Source of the DNA: Calditrichota bacterium | Lineage (GTDB): Bacteria; Calditrichota; Calditrichia; RBG-13-44-9 | Direction of reading: 5' to 3' | Length of the DNA: 12,972 bases | NCBI GenBank assembly: GCA_016934605.1 | Contig: JAFGSO010000529.1 | Location: forward strand, 1 to 12,972 | Program-made: the position numbers and the translations under genes | Shown here: in pieces, positions 1-7,000 of the stretch | Layout of the letters: each line of letters starts with the position of its first letter | Numbering within the stretch: the stretch's first letter is position 1 | Notes under the pieces: generated by a model | The model's database searches: none | The model's input: the letters and a program-made list of their open reading frames with translations, nothing else | What the model was told of the DNA's origin: nothing

Positions 1-3000
1 ACCTCCCATGTCGGTTACGAAATGTTTGCCCGGTTTTCACCGGACGGAAGCCAGCTTGCCTTCACCGCTCAATATGACGGTAATACGGAAGTATATGTAA
101 TGCCCTCCGAGGGAGGCGAACCGGTTCGTCTTTCCTATACGGCAACCCTGCAAAGAGATGATATCGGAGACCGGATGGGGCCGAATAACATTGTCATGGG
201 ATGGACACCTGATGGTCAGAATATCATTTTCCGCTCCCGTAAAAAGAGTTTCAATCCCTTCATCGGTCAGCTTTTTCTAATTTCACCGGAAGGTGGACTG
301 GAAAAACAGGTTCCTCTTCCTGAAGGCGGTTTTTGCTCCTACTCGCCGGACGGGCAGAAGCTGGCTTACAATCGGATTTTCCGGGAATTCCGCACCTGGA
401 AAAAATATCGGGGCGGTATGGCAGATGATATCTGGATCCATGATTTTACAGCCGGTGAAACCCGCAATATCACCAACAATCCGTCACAGGATATCATTCC
501 GATGTGGCATGAAAACCAGATCTATTTTATTTCTGACCGGGATGAGAACAAACGGATGAATCTCTATGTTTATAATCTGGATAATCAGGAAACCCGCCAG
601 CTTACCCGGTTTACGGATTATGATATCAAATTCCCTTCAACAGGCAAAAAAGCCATCGTTTTTGAAAATGCCGGGTGGATTTACAGATACGATTTTCAAA
701 CCGGGGAAGCGCAGAAGGTTGATATTACCATTGCCAATGATCTGGTTTACGGAAGAGATGAAATGAAAAAGGTCTCTGCTAATATTAATAATTATGAGAT
801 TTCACCTGACGGTAACCGGGCACTGTTCGGTGCACGTGGGGAAGTTTTTACGGTTCCTGCCAAGGAAGGCCCAACCCGGAATTTAACAGAATCTCCCGGG
901 GTCCATGACCGCAACTCTAAATGGTCTCCGGACGGAAAGTGGATTTCTTTCATTTCTGACAAAACCGGTGAAGATGAAATCTATATCATCCGGCAGGATG
1001 GCAACGCTAATCCGGTCCAGATCACCAGCAATGCTGAGACATATAAATATCAGCCCTATTGGTCTCCCGACAGCAAAAAATTGCTCTGGTCAGACCGGCT
1101 GCAGCGTTTACGGTATGTGGATATTGAATCCAAAGAGACAAAAGAGGTTACTCAAAGCAAAGTGTGGGAAATCAGGGATTATTCATGGTCTCCCGACAGT
1201 AAGTGGATTGCCTATTCTGAATCCCGTGAAAATGGTATGAATGTTGTGAATCTTTATTCTCTGGAAAGTGAACAAGTGTATCCGGTCACCGAGCAGTGGA
1301 CAAATTCCTTTGGACCCAGCTTCAGTCCGGACGGAAAATATTTGTTTTTTATCTCTGAGCGTGATTTTAATCCCGTTTACAGTGAAACCGAATGGAACCA
1401 TGCCTATACGGACATGCAGCGAATTTATCTGGCAACTCTGGCCCGGGGTATCAAATCTCCTTTTGAACCGAAAAGTGACGAGGTAAAAGTGGTCAAAAAA
1501 GACGACAAGAAAGAGGAGAAAAAAGACTCGGAAAAGGCGGTAACCGTGCAGGTAGATCCTGAAGGGCTCTCCATGCGGGTTGTCGGACTTCCGGTTCAAC
1601 CCTCTGAATACCGGAACATAACAGCGGTTGAAAATGCGATTTATTACATCCGGAAGGGGACGAAGGATGAAAAACCGCTGCTATTCAGATTCGATCTGAA
1701 GGAAAAAAAAGAAACGGAGCTTGGGGAGATTGATGGATACGAAATTTCGGCGGATCATAAAAAAATGCTGGTCGGTCAGCAAAAAACGTATGCCATTATC
1801 GACCTGCCAAAAGCCAAAGTGGAAATGAAAGATAAACTGGATCTATCCGGGATGGAAGTTACGGTTGATCGCCAGAAAGAATGGCAGCAGATTTTCGAAG
1901 AGAGCTGGCGGCAAATGAGAGAATTTTTCTATGCGCCCAATATGCACGGTCTGGACTGGAGGGCCATAAAGCAAAAGTATCAGGCTTTAGTGCCTTATGT
2001 CAACCACAGATCAGATTTGACATATATTATCGGAGAGATGATCAGCGAACTGAATGTGGGTCATGCCTATGTGGGTGGCGGAGACACTCCCGATGCCGAT
2101 CGGATTAAAACCGGACTTCTGGGTGCAGAGATTGAAAAAGATATTGCGAGTGGCTACTACAAAATCCGGAAAATTCTCCAGGGTGAGAACTGGAATAAGA
2201 ATCTCAGATCCCCTCTCACCGAGATTGGTGTTGATGTTAAAGAAGGTGATTTTATTCTTGCCATGGATGGTGAACCGACCAATCAACTGATAAATTTTTA
2301 TACACCATTACTCGGTAAGGTCGGTAAACAGGTAAAATTAAAAGTAAACAGTGAACCGGCCGAAAAAGGAAGTCGCGAGGTGACTGTGGTTCCCATATCA
2401 GATGAATCCGACCTGTACTATCATGGGTGGGTGCAGGAGAATATTCGCAAGGTAGATAAGGCCACAAACGGAAAGGTTGGTTATGTACATATCCCGGATA
2501 TGGGAGTACGTGGCCTCAACACATTTGTTAAATATTTTTACCCGCAGCTTCGCAAAAAAGCAATCATTGTAGATGTCCGCGGAAATGGCGGTGGAAATGT
2601 TTCTCCCATGATCATTGAGCGGCTCCATCGTGAAATCCAGATGATGGAAAAGGCACGGAACACCATTGTTTATAAAGATCCCGGGGCAATGATCTGGGGA
2701 CCGAAAGTATGCCTGATGGATGAGTACTCTGCGTCTGATGGAGATCTTTTCCCCTATCGTTTCAAAAAACTGGGTCTTGGTCCGCTGATCGGAAAGAGGA
2801 CCTGGGGTGGTGTAGTGGGAATCCGCGGCTCTCTTCCGCTGATCGATGGCGGCAGTCTGAACAAGCCGGAATTTGCCAGTTTCAATGTGGAAGGGACGGA
2901 ATGGATTATCGAAGGTTATGGTGTGGAGCCGGATATTTTTGTGGATAACGATCCCGCCAAAGAATATCAGGGAATAGACCAGCAGCTGAACAAGGCCATT

Positions 3001-3075
3001 GAAGTGATACTGGAAAAACTGGAAACTGAGGAAAAAACAATTCCGGAACCTCCCCCCTATCCCGATAAACGGTAA
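1..3075 (+). CDS. Tricorn-like S41 family peptidase with TolB/WD40-like propeller (5' partial)
   Basis: Probable periplasmic or exported serine protease that degrades peptides. The frame is open from base 1 (reads TSHVGYEMFARFSPDG), so the true start and any signal peptide lie upstream; the ATG at 22 is internal. Residues are counted from base 1. About 1-490 form a beta-propeller with repeated (F/W/Y)SPDG or WSPDS blades. A Lys/Glu-rich linker lies near 493-520, then a poorly conserved propeller remnant. The tricorn core (SWRQMREFFYAPNMHGLDW) is near 635-690, a PDZ-like domain near 704-799 and the S41 core near 815-990. The S41 signature DVRGNGGG begins at 858. By alignment with Thermoplasma tricorn, the catalytic candidates are His688 (GHAYVGGGD), Ser912 (SASDGD) and Glu971 (IEGYGVEPD); their spacing matches tricorn His746/Ser965/Glu1023 closely. 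The tricorn residue Ser745 is Gly687 here. The gene has its own terminator and is probably not co-transcribed with the genes downstream. Family assignment is firm; substrate is unknown. Confidence 0.93.
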   Translation, partial: TSHVGYEMFARFSPDGSQLAFTAQYDGNTEVYVMPSEGGEPVRLSYTATLQRDDIGDRMGPNNIVMGWTPDGQNIIFRSRKKSFNPFIGQLFLISPEGGLEKQVPLPEGGFCSYSPDGQKLAYNRIFREFRTWKKYRGGMADDIWIHDFTAGETRNITNNPSQDIIPMWHENQIYFISDRDENKRMNLYVYNLDNQETRQLTRFTDYDIKFPSTGKKAIVFENAGWIYRYDFQTGEAQKVDITIANDLVYGRDEMKKVSANINNYEISPDGNRALFGARGEVFTVPAKEGPTRNLTESPGVHDRNSKWSPDGKWISFISDKTGEDEIYIIRQDGNANPVQITSNAETYKYQPYWSPDSKKLLWSDRLQRLRYVDIESKETKEVTQSKVWEIRDYSWSPDSKWIAYSESRENGMNVVNLYSLESEQVYPVTEQWTNSFGPSFSPDGKYLFFISERDFNPVYSETEWNHAYTDMQRIYLATLARGIKSPFEPKSDEVKVVKKDDKKEEKKDSEKAVTVQVDPEGLSMRVVGLPVQPSEYRNITAVENAIYYIRKGTKDEKPLLFRFDLKEKKETELGEIDGYEISADHKKMLVGQQKTYAIIDLPKAKVEMKDKLDLSGMEVTVDRQKEWQQIFEESWRQMREFFYAPNMHGLDWRAIKQKYQALVPYVNHRSDLTYIIGEMISELNVGHAYVGGGDTPDADRIKTGLLGAEIEKDIASGYYKIRKILQGENWNKNLRSPLTEIGVDVKEGDFILAMDGEPTNQLINFYTPLLGKVGKQVKLKVNSEPAEKGSREVTVVPISDESDLYYHGWVQENIRKVDKATNGKVGYVHIPDMGVRGLNTFVKYFYPQLRKKAIIVDVRGNGGGNVSPMIIERLHREIQMMEKARNTIVYKDPGAMIWGPKVCLMDEYSASDGDLFPYRFKKLGLGPLIGKRTWGGVVGIRGSLPLIDGGSLNKPEFASFNVEGTEWIIEGYGVEPDIFVDNDPAKEYQGIDQQLNKAIEVILEKLETEEKTIPEPPPYPDKR

Positions 3076-3088
3076 TTTCCTGACCAGC

Positions 3089-3120
3089 AAAACCCCGGTT
3101 CACCAGCCGGGGTTTTTTTT
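3089..3120 (+). terminator. Rho-independent terminator of the peptidase gene
   Basis: CCCCGG (3093-3098) pairs with CCGGGG (3107-3112), and AAAA upstream pairs with the first Ts downstream. The loop is 8 nt and the run of eight Ts spans 3113-3120. It starts 13 bases after the peptidase stop codon. It is the clearest terminator in the window and marks a transcription boundary. Confidence 0.93.
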
Positions 3121-3158
3121 ATGATCTAATTACTCTGAAATTCCCGCCACAAAACCTC

Positions 3159-3172
3159 AACATTTAAATGTT
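3159..3172. repeat. 14-bp perfect palindrome, core CATTTAAATG (copy 1)
   Basis: Reads AACATTTAAATGTT, identical to its reverse complement. Its 10-bp core CATTTAAATG recurs at 3401-3414 with different but again symmetric flanks. Its right arm (AATGTT, 3167-3172) is also the outer part of the 13-bp stem 3167-3222, so the two structures would compete in RNA. It could be a dimeric regulator site or half of an RNA switch; the sequence alone does not decide. Confidence 0.6.
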
Positions 3173-3222
3173 ATCTGACCTCCTGTCACTTAAAAAAAAT
3201 CTGAATATCGTCGGATAACATT
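3167..3222 (+). repeat. 13-bp stem with 30-nt loop (long hairpin / inverted repeat)
   Basis: AATGTTATCTGAC (3167-3179) pairs with GTCGGATAACATT (3210-3222): twelve Watson-Crick pairs and one G-U in RNA (one T/G mismatch as DNA symmetry). The loop 3180-3209 carries the first CTCCT and an A8 run. It overlaps the 3159-3172 palindrome and takes one arm from each CTCCT dyad, so the alternative folds are mutually exclusive. It may be a structured leader RNA or an extended operator. Confidence 0.6.
3176..3188. promoter_or_regulatory. CTCCT-centred dyad, copy 1 (TGAC-CTCCT-GTCA)
   Basis: 4-bp inverted arms TGAC/GTCA flank CTCCT. The second copy sits 45 bp downstream (centre to centre) with arms TTAC/GTAA around the same CTCCT. 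The spacer is identical while the arms vary in a symmetry-preserving way, as expected for sites read by a dimeric protein or for small RNA hairpins displaying CUCCU. Each copy is followed by an A-rich run. Confidence 0.42.
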
Positions 3223-3233
3223 ACCTCCTGTAA
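3221..3233. promoter_or_regulatory. CTCCT-centred dyad, copy 2 (TTAC-CTCCT-GTAA)
   Basis: Second member of the pair: arms TTAC/GTAA around CTCCT, followed by an A-rich run (3234-3240). Its first arm overlaps the end of the 13-bp stem, so it can form only when that stem is open. If the weak sigma-54-like element at 3294-3310 is real, the two dyads would lie roughly 90-140 bp upstream of the start site, where enhancer-binding activators usually bind. Confidence 0.4.
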
Positions 3234-3293
3234 CGAAAAAACATTGATCTGCTTATGCCTTAAAGATGCTTCTGTAAGTCCAGCCGGACTTCA

Positions 3294-3310
3294 TTGGTAC
3301 ATTTTTTGTA
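3294..3310 (+). promoter_or_regulatory. Possible sigma-54-like promoter element (weak)
   Basis: TTGGTACATTTTTTGTA aligns with the -24/-12 consensus YTGGCACN5TTGCW. The GG (3296-3297) and the -12 dinucleotide (3308-3309) are exactly 10 bp apart as required, but the invariant GC is GT and TGGCAC is TGGTAC. Transcription would begin near 3321. The same bases can be read as an imperfect hairpin (TGTA 3273-3276 with TACA 3298-3301, AGTCC with GGACT inside) followed by six Ts, so an attenuator is an alternative. No convincing sigma-70 or Bacteroidetes-type promoter was found. Confidence 0.22.
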
Positions 3311-3400
3311 ATCTTTGTTTTGCAGACAGCAAAAAATTCAGCATTTCGGCTAAAGAGAATGAAAGTTGTTTCGACAATTATATTAGTCTGGGATTGCTGT

Positions 3401-3414
3401 GGCATTTAAATGCC
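3401..3414. repeat. 14-bp perfect palindrome, core CATTTAAATG (copy 2)
   Basis: Reads GGCATTTAAATGCC, identical to its reverse complement, and shares the central 10 bp with copy 1 at 3159-3172, 242 bp upstream. The flanks differ (GG/CC against AA/TT) yet stay complementary. It lies about 90 bp before the likely start codon of the HAMP gene, a reasonable place for an operator or a leader hairpin. Confidence 0.55.
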
Positions 3415-3500
3415 CCGACGTCAGAAAAAAAGGGATAGAAAATTTAATTTATGGGACAAACTGTTCCAAATTGCGGAAATATTCAGGGAAGATGGTATTT

Positions 3501-3944
3501 ATGCGAAAACTCTATTATTTAAAGCCCAATATCCAGCATGCTTTTACAACAGCATTTACGCTTCTCACTGCTGTTGAAATTGTCACATTCGGAATTCTGA
3601 TACTGATACTGGAACATTTGAATGTACACGAGGCTTACGATGTTCAGCTCTATTTCAGGTCCGGTGCCGCTTTTTTTCTGGTATTACTGTTCAGCGGCTT
3701 CAATTTCTGGTACGGCATGAGGCTTTCTCACCGTATTGTGGGACCGATGATTCAGATTCAAAGAATTCTTGAAAGAGCCATGAAGAATGAATATAAATCG
3801 CGGATAAAACTTCGCAGCAATGATTATTTACACGAAATCGGTGATTCATTAAATATGCTTCTGGAAAAGCTGGATGATAACTCGGATCAGGAAAACAAAA
3901 AATTAATTAACCAGCGCGAACAAGACAAAGAAAAAAATTTGTGA
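3501..3944 (+). CDS. Small two-TM HAMP-domain membrane protein without output domain
   Basis: A 147-residue inner-membrane protein. TM1 is about residues 14-37 and carries an in-membrane Glu26. A very short external loop of about 14 residues follows, then TM2 at about 52-73. The HAMP domain spans about 74-126, with the characteristic Gly-Pro at 81-82 and a DYLHEIGDSLN segment resembling the second-helix DExG motif; a charged tail (127-147) ends the protein. HAMP domains relay conformational change across the membrane, but no kinase, methyl-accepting, cyclase or phosphodiesterase domain follows here, so any signal must go to a partner. Start choice: GGGAAG at 3486-3491 sits 9 nt before ATG 3501; ATG 3492 is too close to it, and the in-frame GTG 3399 has no Shine-Dalgarno and would place the CATTTAAATG palindrome in the coding region. 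The next gene starts 17 bp after the stop, so it is probably first in an operon with the giant secreted protein. Confidence 0.82.
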   Translation: MRKLYYLKPNIQHAFTTAFTLLTAVEIVTFGILILILEHLNVHEAYDVQLYFRSGAAFFLVLLFSGFNFWYGMRLSHRIVGPMIQIQRILERAMKNEYKSRIKLRSNDYLHEIGDSLNMLLEKLDDNSDQENKKLINQREQDKEKNL

Positions 3945-3949
3945 TATAC

Positions 3950-3954
3950 GGAGG
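3950..3954 (+). promoter_or_regulatory. Shine-Dalgarno fixing the start of the giant repeat protein
   Basis: GGAGG with a 7-nt spacer to ATG 3962. It selects 3962 over the upstream in-frame GTG at 3941, which overlaps the HAMP stop codon and would add seven residues ahead of the signal peptide. Confidence 0.85.
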
Positions 3955-3961
3955 TTTACAC

Positions 3962-4066
3962 ATGAACACTCGTGGATTTAAAACATTGATGACTTCAAAG
4001 TCATTTTTTGCTGTATTAACCATTTTCATGCTCTTTCAGTCGGGCTGGATATCCTCGGCAGAGGCA
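3962..4066 (+). other. Sec signal peptide of the giant protein
   Basis: Basic N-region (R4, K7, K13), hydrophobic core (FFAVLTIFMLF, residues 15-25), then a polar stretch ending A-E-A at 33-35 as a signal peptidase I site, with Gln36 as the likely mature N-terminus. There is no Cys after the site, so it is not a lipoprotein. Confidence 0.85.
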
Positions 4067-7000
4067 CAAACTGCAGCACGATTACAAGTACTCCTGCCGG
4101 GAATGACAGCTGCTCCCGGTACATCCAGCGGTTATACCGGAACACCTTATACTCAGACAGTCGGTGTTCCATTTCAGATAACAGTAAATGCAACAGATAA
4201 CAACTGGAATGTTGTAGGAGTGTCTCACCTGGTTTCCCTTTCGGCTACTGATCCCTTCGCGAATCTGCCGTCAAATACATTTCTCAATAATGGAACTGCC
4301 ACAATGACGGTAACAATAAATTCACAAGGCTCACATACATTAACAGCCACAGACCTGAGTGATCCGGGTGTGCTCGCCGGAACTTCTCCTTCTTTTGATG
4401 TAGCAGAAGTCCTTTATTTTACGATTACTGATATTGGTGAACCCTGGTGGATTTTGCCGGGAGAGGTCAGAGTAGGTGACGATATCCCTCAGGTGGAAAT
4501 CATTGCCAGAGATGCCCAGGGTAACCGGGTAACCAACTATAATAAAATGGTTACCCTCTCAGAACAAACTGATTATGGACCAGGACGAATTGAACCTGCA
4601 ACGATACAAATAACCGGGGGGAAATGGAAAGGAACTATCAGAATTTTTCGGGCAGGCTTAAAAACGCGCGGTTGGGGTGTAACAGGTGACGTGTGGGTAC
4701 AGGTGAACGATGCCAATATTTCAGGATCCAGTAACCGCTTTTGTGCAAATCCAAGGTCGTATTCCAAACTTTTGACTCTGGTTCCGGGAGAAACATTTGT
4801 ACCCGGCAGCATTACCGGTAAATCAGGTCTTCCAACCGATCAGCAGGCGAGCATACAGTTTCCCGTGCGCATTTATACTACCGATGAATACTGGAATCAG
4901 CGAGATATCGATACACGCATCGTATTCAGTTCGAGTGATCCGGCGGCTTCATTACCTCCCCGGACGCAATTGAGAGATGGCTATTTATCGGTTTCAGTGA
5001 CACTCAATACTCCCGGTCTGCAGACAGTAACTGCAAGGGATTATGACAACTCAAATATTGCCGTGGGCGTTAGTTCACAAATAAGAGTTATATCATATGA
5101 GCTGCATCATTTCGAAATTAGTACTATTGCTTCGCCACGAACTGCCGGACAACCATTTCAGATAACCATTACAGCAGTCAATTCCGTTGGAAATCCGATT
5201 CCCACTTACAGCGGCGATGTGGAACTCACTGCCTCAACCGGACTGGAAACAATATCTCCACAACAGGTTACCCTGAATAATGGGGCATGGACCGGTCAGG
5301 TGACTCTGACGAGAGCAGCCCAGTTTGTAACCATCAGCGTAAATGATCTTACCCAACCACCACATACCGGTACCAGCAATCAGTTTACGGTTCAACCGGG
5401 GCCACTCACAAAACTTCAGACTCTGCTACCCGGTGAGACTGCCACTCCGGGAATCGCTCCCGGCAAAACCGGTACGGTCAGTCCCATTCTGGCGGGTACA
5501 GCGATGACGGTGAGGGTGAATGCAGTGGATGCCTGGTGGAATCTGATCAGTTCAATAACCCATGAAGTTCAATTTAGCAGTAGTGATGCTTCTGCCAGTC
5601 TTCCTCCTAATGCCTCACTCTACAACGGTACCCGGCAATTTTCGGTGACATTGAACGGAACCGGGGTGCACACCGTAACGGCTCATGACGTAACTCAACC
5701 ATCTGTCCAGCCCGGAACCAGCAGTCAAATTCTGGTAAATCCGGGAAATTTGTATCAATTTTCCTTTAACAATATTGTGGGACCGGTAACCGCCGGTGTC
5801 CCCTTCTCAGTTAGTATCACTGCAGAAGATGAATATGGAAATCGACTGGCCGATTACTCGGGTAATCTGACTCTTTCGGCAAGTACAGGCCAGGGGACAA
5901 TCAGTCCAACAAACATCGTCATGAATCAGGGATTATTCACCGGAAATGTCACTTTAACCAAAGCGGAAAGTGGCGTCTCACTCTCAGTCAGTGATGCGGC
6001 ATCACCGCCTCATACCGGAACAAGTAATCAATTCCGTGTGAATCCCGGCACTCTGACTAAATTTCAGGTAATTGTTCCAGGAATCGTGGCCACTCCGGGC
6101 CTTTCACCGGGATACAGTGGTAGTCCCAATGACCAGCTTGCCGGGCAACCTTTCCCGATTCAGATCAATGGAGTAGATGCCAACTGGAATGTCGTTACCA
6201 GTGCCCAGGATTCTTTTGGGGTTTCATCGACTGACCTGAGCGCCTCCCTGCCCGGAAACACTGTGCTGGTTAACGGAAGTAAAAATCTGAGCATTACCCT
6301 GAACAGCGGTGGTGCACATACCGTCTCTGCTTTTCATTTAAACAATCAGCAGGTCGCCAACGGACAGAGTCCGCCCATAAATGTCATTCCGCAGAATCTG
6401 GACCATTTTGCATTTGAACAGATTCAAGGGCCTGTAACTGCCGGAGATGCTTTTACCGTCACTATCCGTGCAGAAACCAATCAGAATCAGGTTGTTGGAA
6501 ATTTTACAGGAAGTGTGAGTCTTACTGCCTCAACAGGCGAAAATACCATTTCTCCTGCTGTAGCCGGACCATTTGTAGGTGGTGAATGGACCGGATCGGT
6601 AACAGTGACCAGAGCTGCCAGCAATGTGACCATCTCAGCAAGTGACGACGCATCGCCACCTCATACCGGCATCAGTAATCTCTTTAACGTAAATCCAGGT
6701 CCCTTCAATAGACTGCAGGTACTATTGCCGGGTGAAGATCCCATGCCCGGAGTGGTTCCCGGCAAGACAGGACAACCACTGGACCAGTTCACCGGTGTCC
6801 AGTTTGATTTCCGGGTCAGAGCAGTGGATGCACATTGGAACCTTATTACTCAAGCCACAGACAGCATCGAACTGAATTCATCCGATACGCTGGCCCTGAT
6901 GCCCGATAAAAGTAAACTTATCAATGGTTCAGCCACTATTTCGGCAATAATGGGTACTGTCGGTACTCACACAATCAGCTCTTCGGATATCACCAACACC

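Larger units (their letters stand above)
3121..3500 (+). promoter_or_regulatory. Intergenic control region / leader, dense in inverted repeats
   Basis: This is the only long non-coding stretch of the window. It is A/T-rich and lies between the peptidase terminator and the HAMP gene, so the promoter of the downstream operon should be here. Inverted repeats seen directly: 3159-3172 (perfect palindrome), 3167-3179 with 3210-3222 (13-bp stem), 3176-3188 and 3221-3233 (two CTCCT-centred dyads), 3276-3291 (AAGTCC/GGACTT, 4-nt loop), 3318-3334 (TTTTGC/GCAAAA, 5-nt loop), 3401-3414 (perfect palindrome) and 3452-3468 (TGGGACA/TGTTCCA with one G-U pair, 3-nt loop). Short open frames cross the region (3244-3438; a GTG-initiated extension of the HAMP frame from 3399), but they lack Shine-Dalgarno sequences and look incidental. 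No known riboswitch class is recognised. Confidence 0.6.

Noticed and set aside
1183..1599. Minus-strand open frame of 138 codons opposite the propeller/linker
   Set aside because: Antisense to WSPDS blades and the Lys/Glu-rich linker; the long Phe/Leu runs are just the complement of the AAA/GAA codons. Not a gene.
2398..3090. Minus-strand open frame of 230 codons opposite the S41 core
   Set aside because: It lies wholly antisense to a strongly conserved protease domain and its translation shows no recognisable domain. It is a by-product of codon usage on the coding strand.
3400..3416. Palindrome 2 (TGGCATTTAAATGC) read as a sigma-54 promoter
   Set aside because: The GG-to-GC spacing is 9 bp, not 10, and the -12 half is ATGC. 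Wrong spacing normally abolishes sigma-54 recognition, and the perfect palindrome is a better explanation.
3244..3438. Short plus-strand open frame in the intergenic region
   Set aside because: No Shine-Dalgarno, atypical composition, and it crosses several inverted repeats. Its end overlaps the region just upstream of the HAMP gene. More likely non-coding leader.
3399..3500. N-terminal extension of the HAMP protein from GTG 3399
   Set aside because: No ribosome binding site; it would begin inside the CATTTAAATG palindrome and add a non-hydrophobic, Cys/Lys-rich stretch. ATG 3501 with GGGAAG upstream is preferred.
3941..3961. GTG 3941 as start of the giant protein, overlapping the HAMP stop
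   Set aside because: GGAGG at 3950-3954 is ideally placed for ATG 3962 and lies inside the would-be extension, so it cannot serve GTG 3941.
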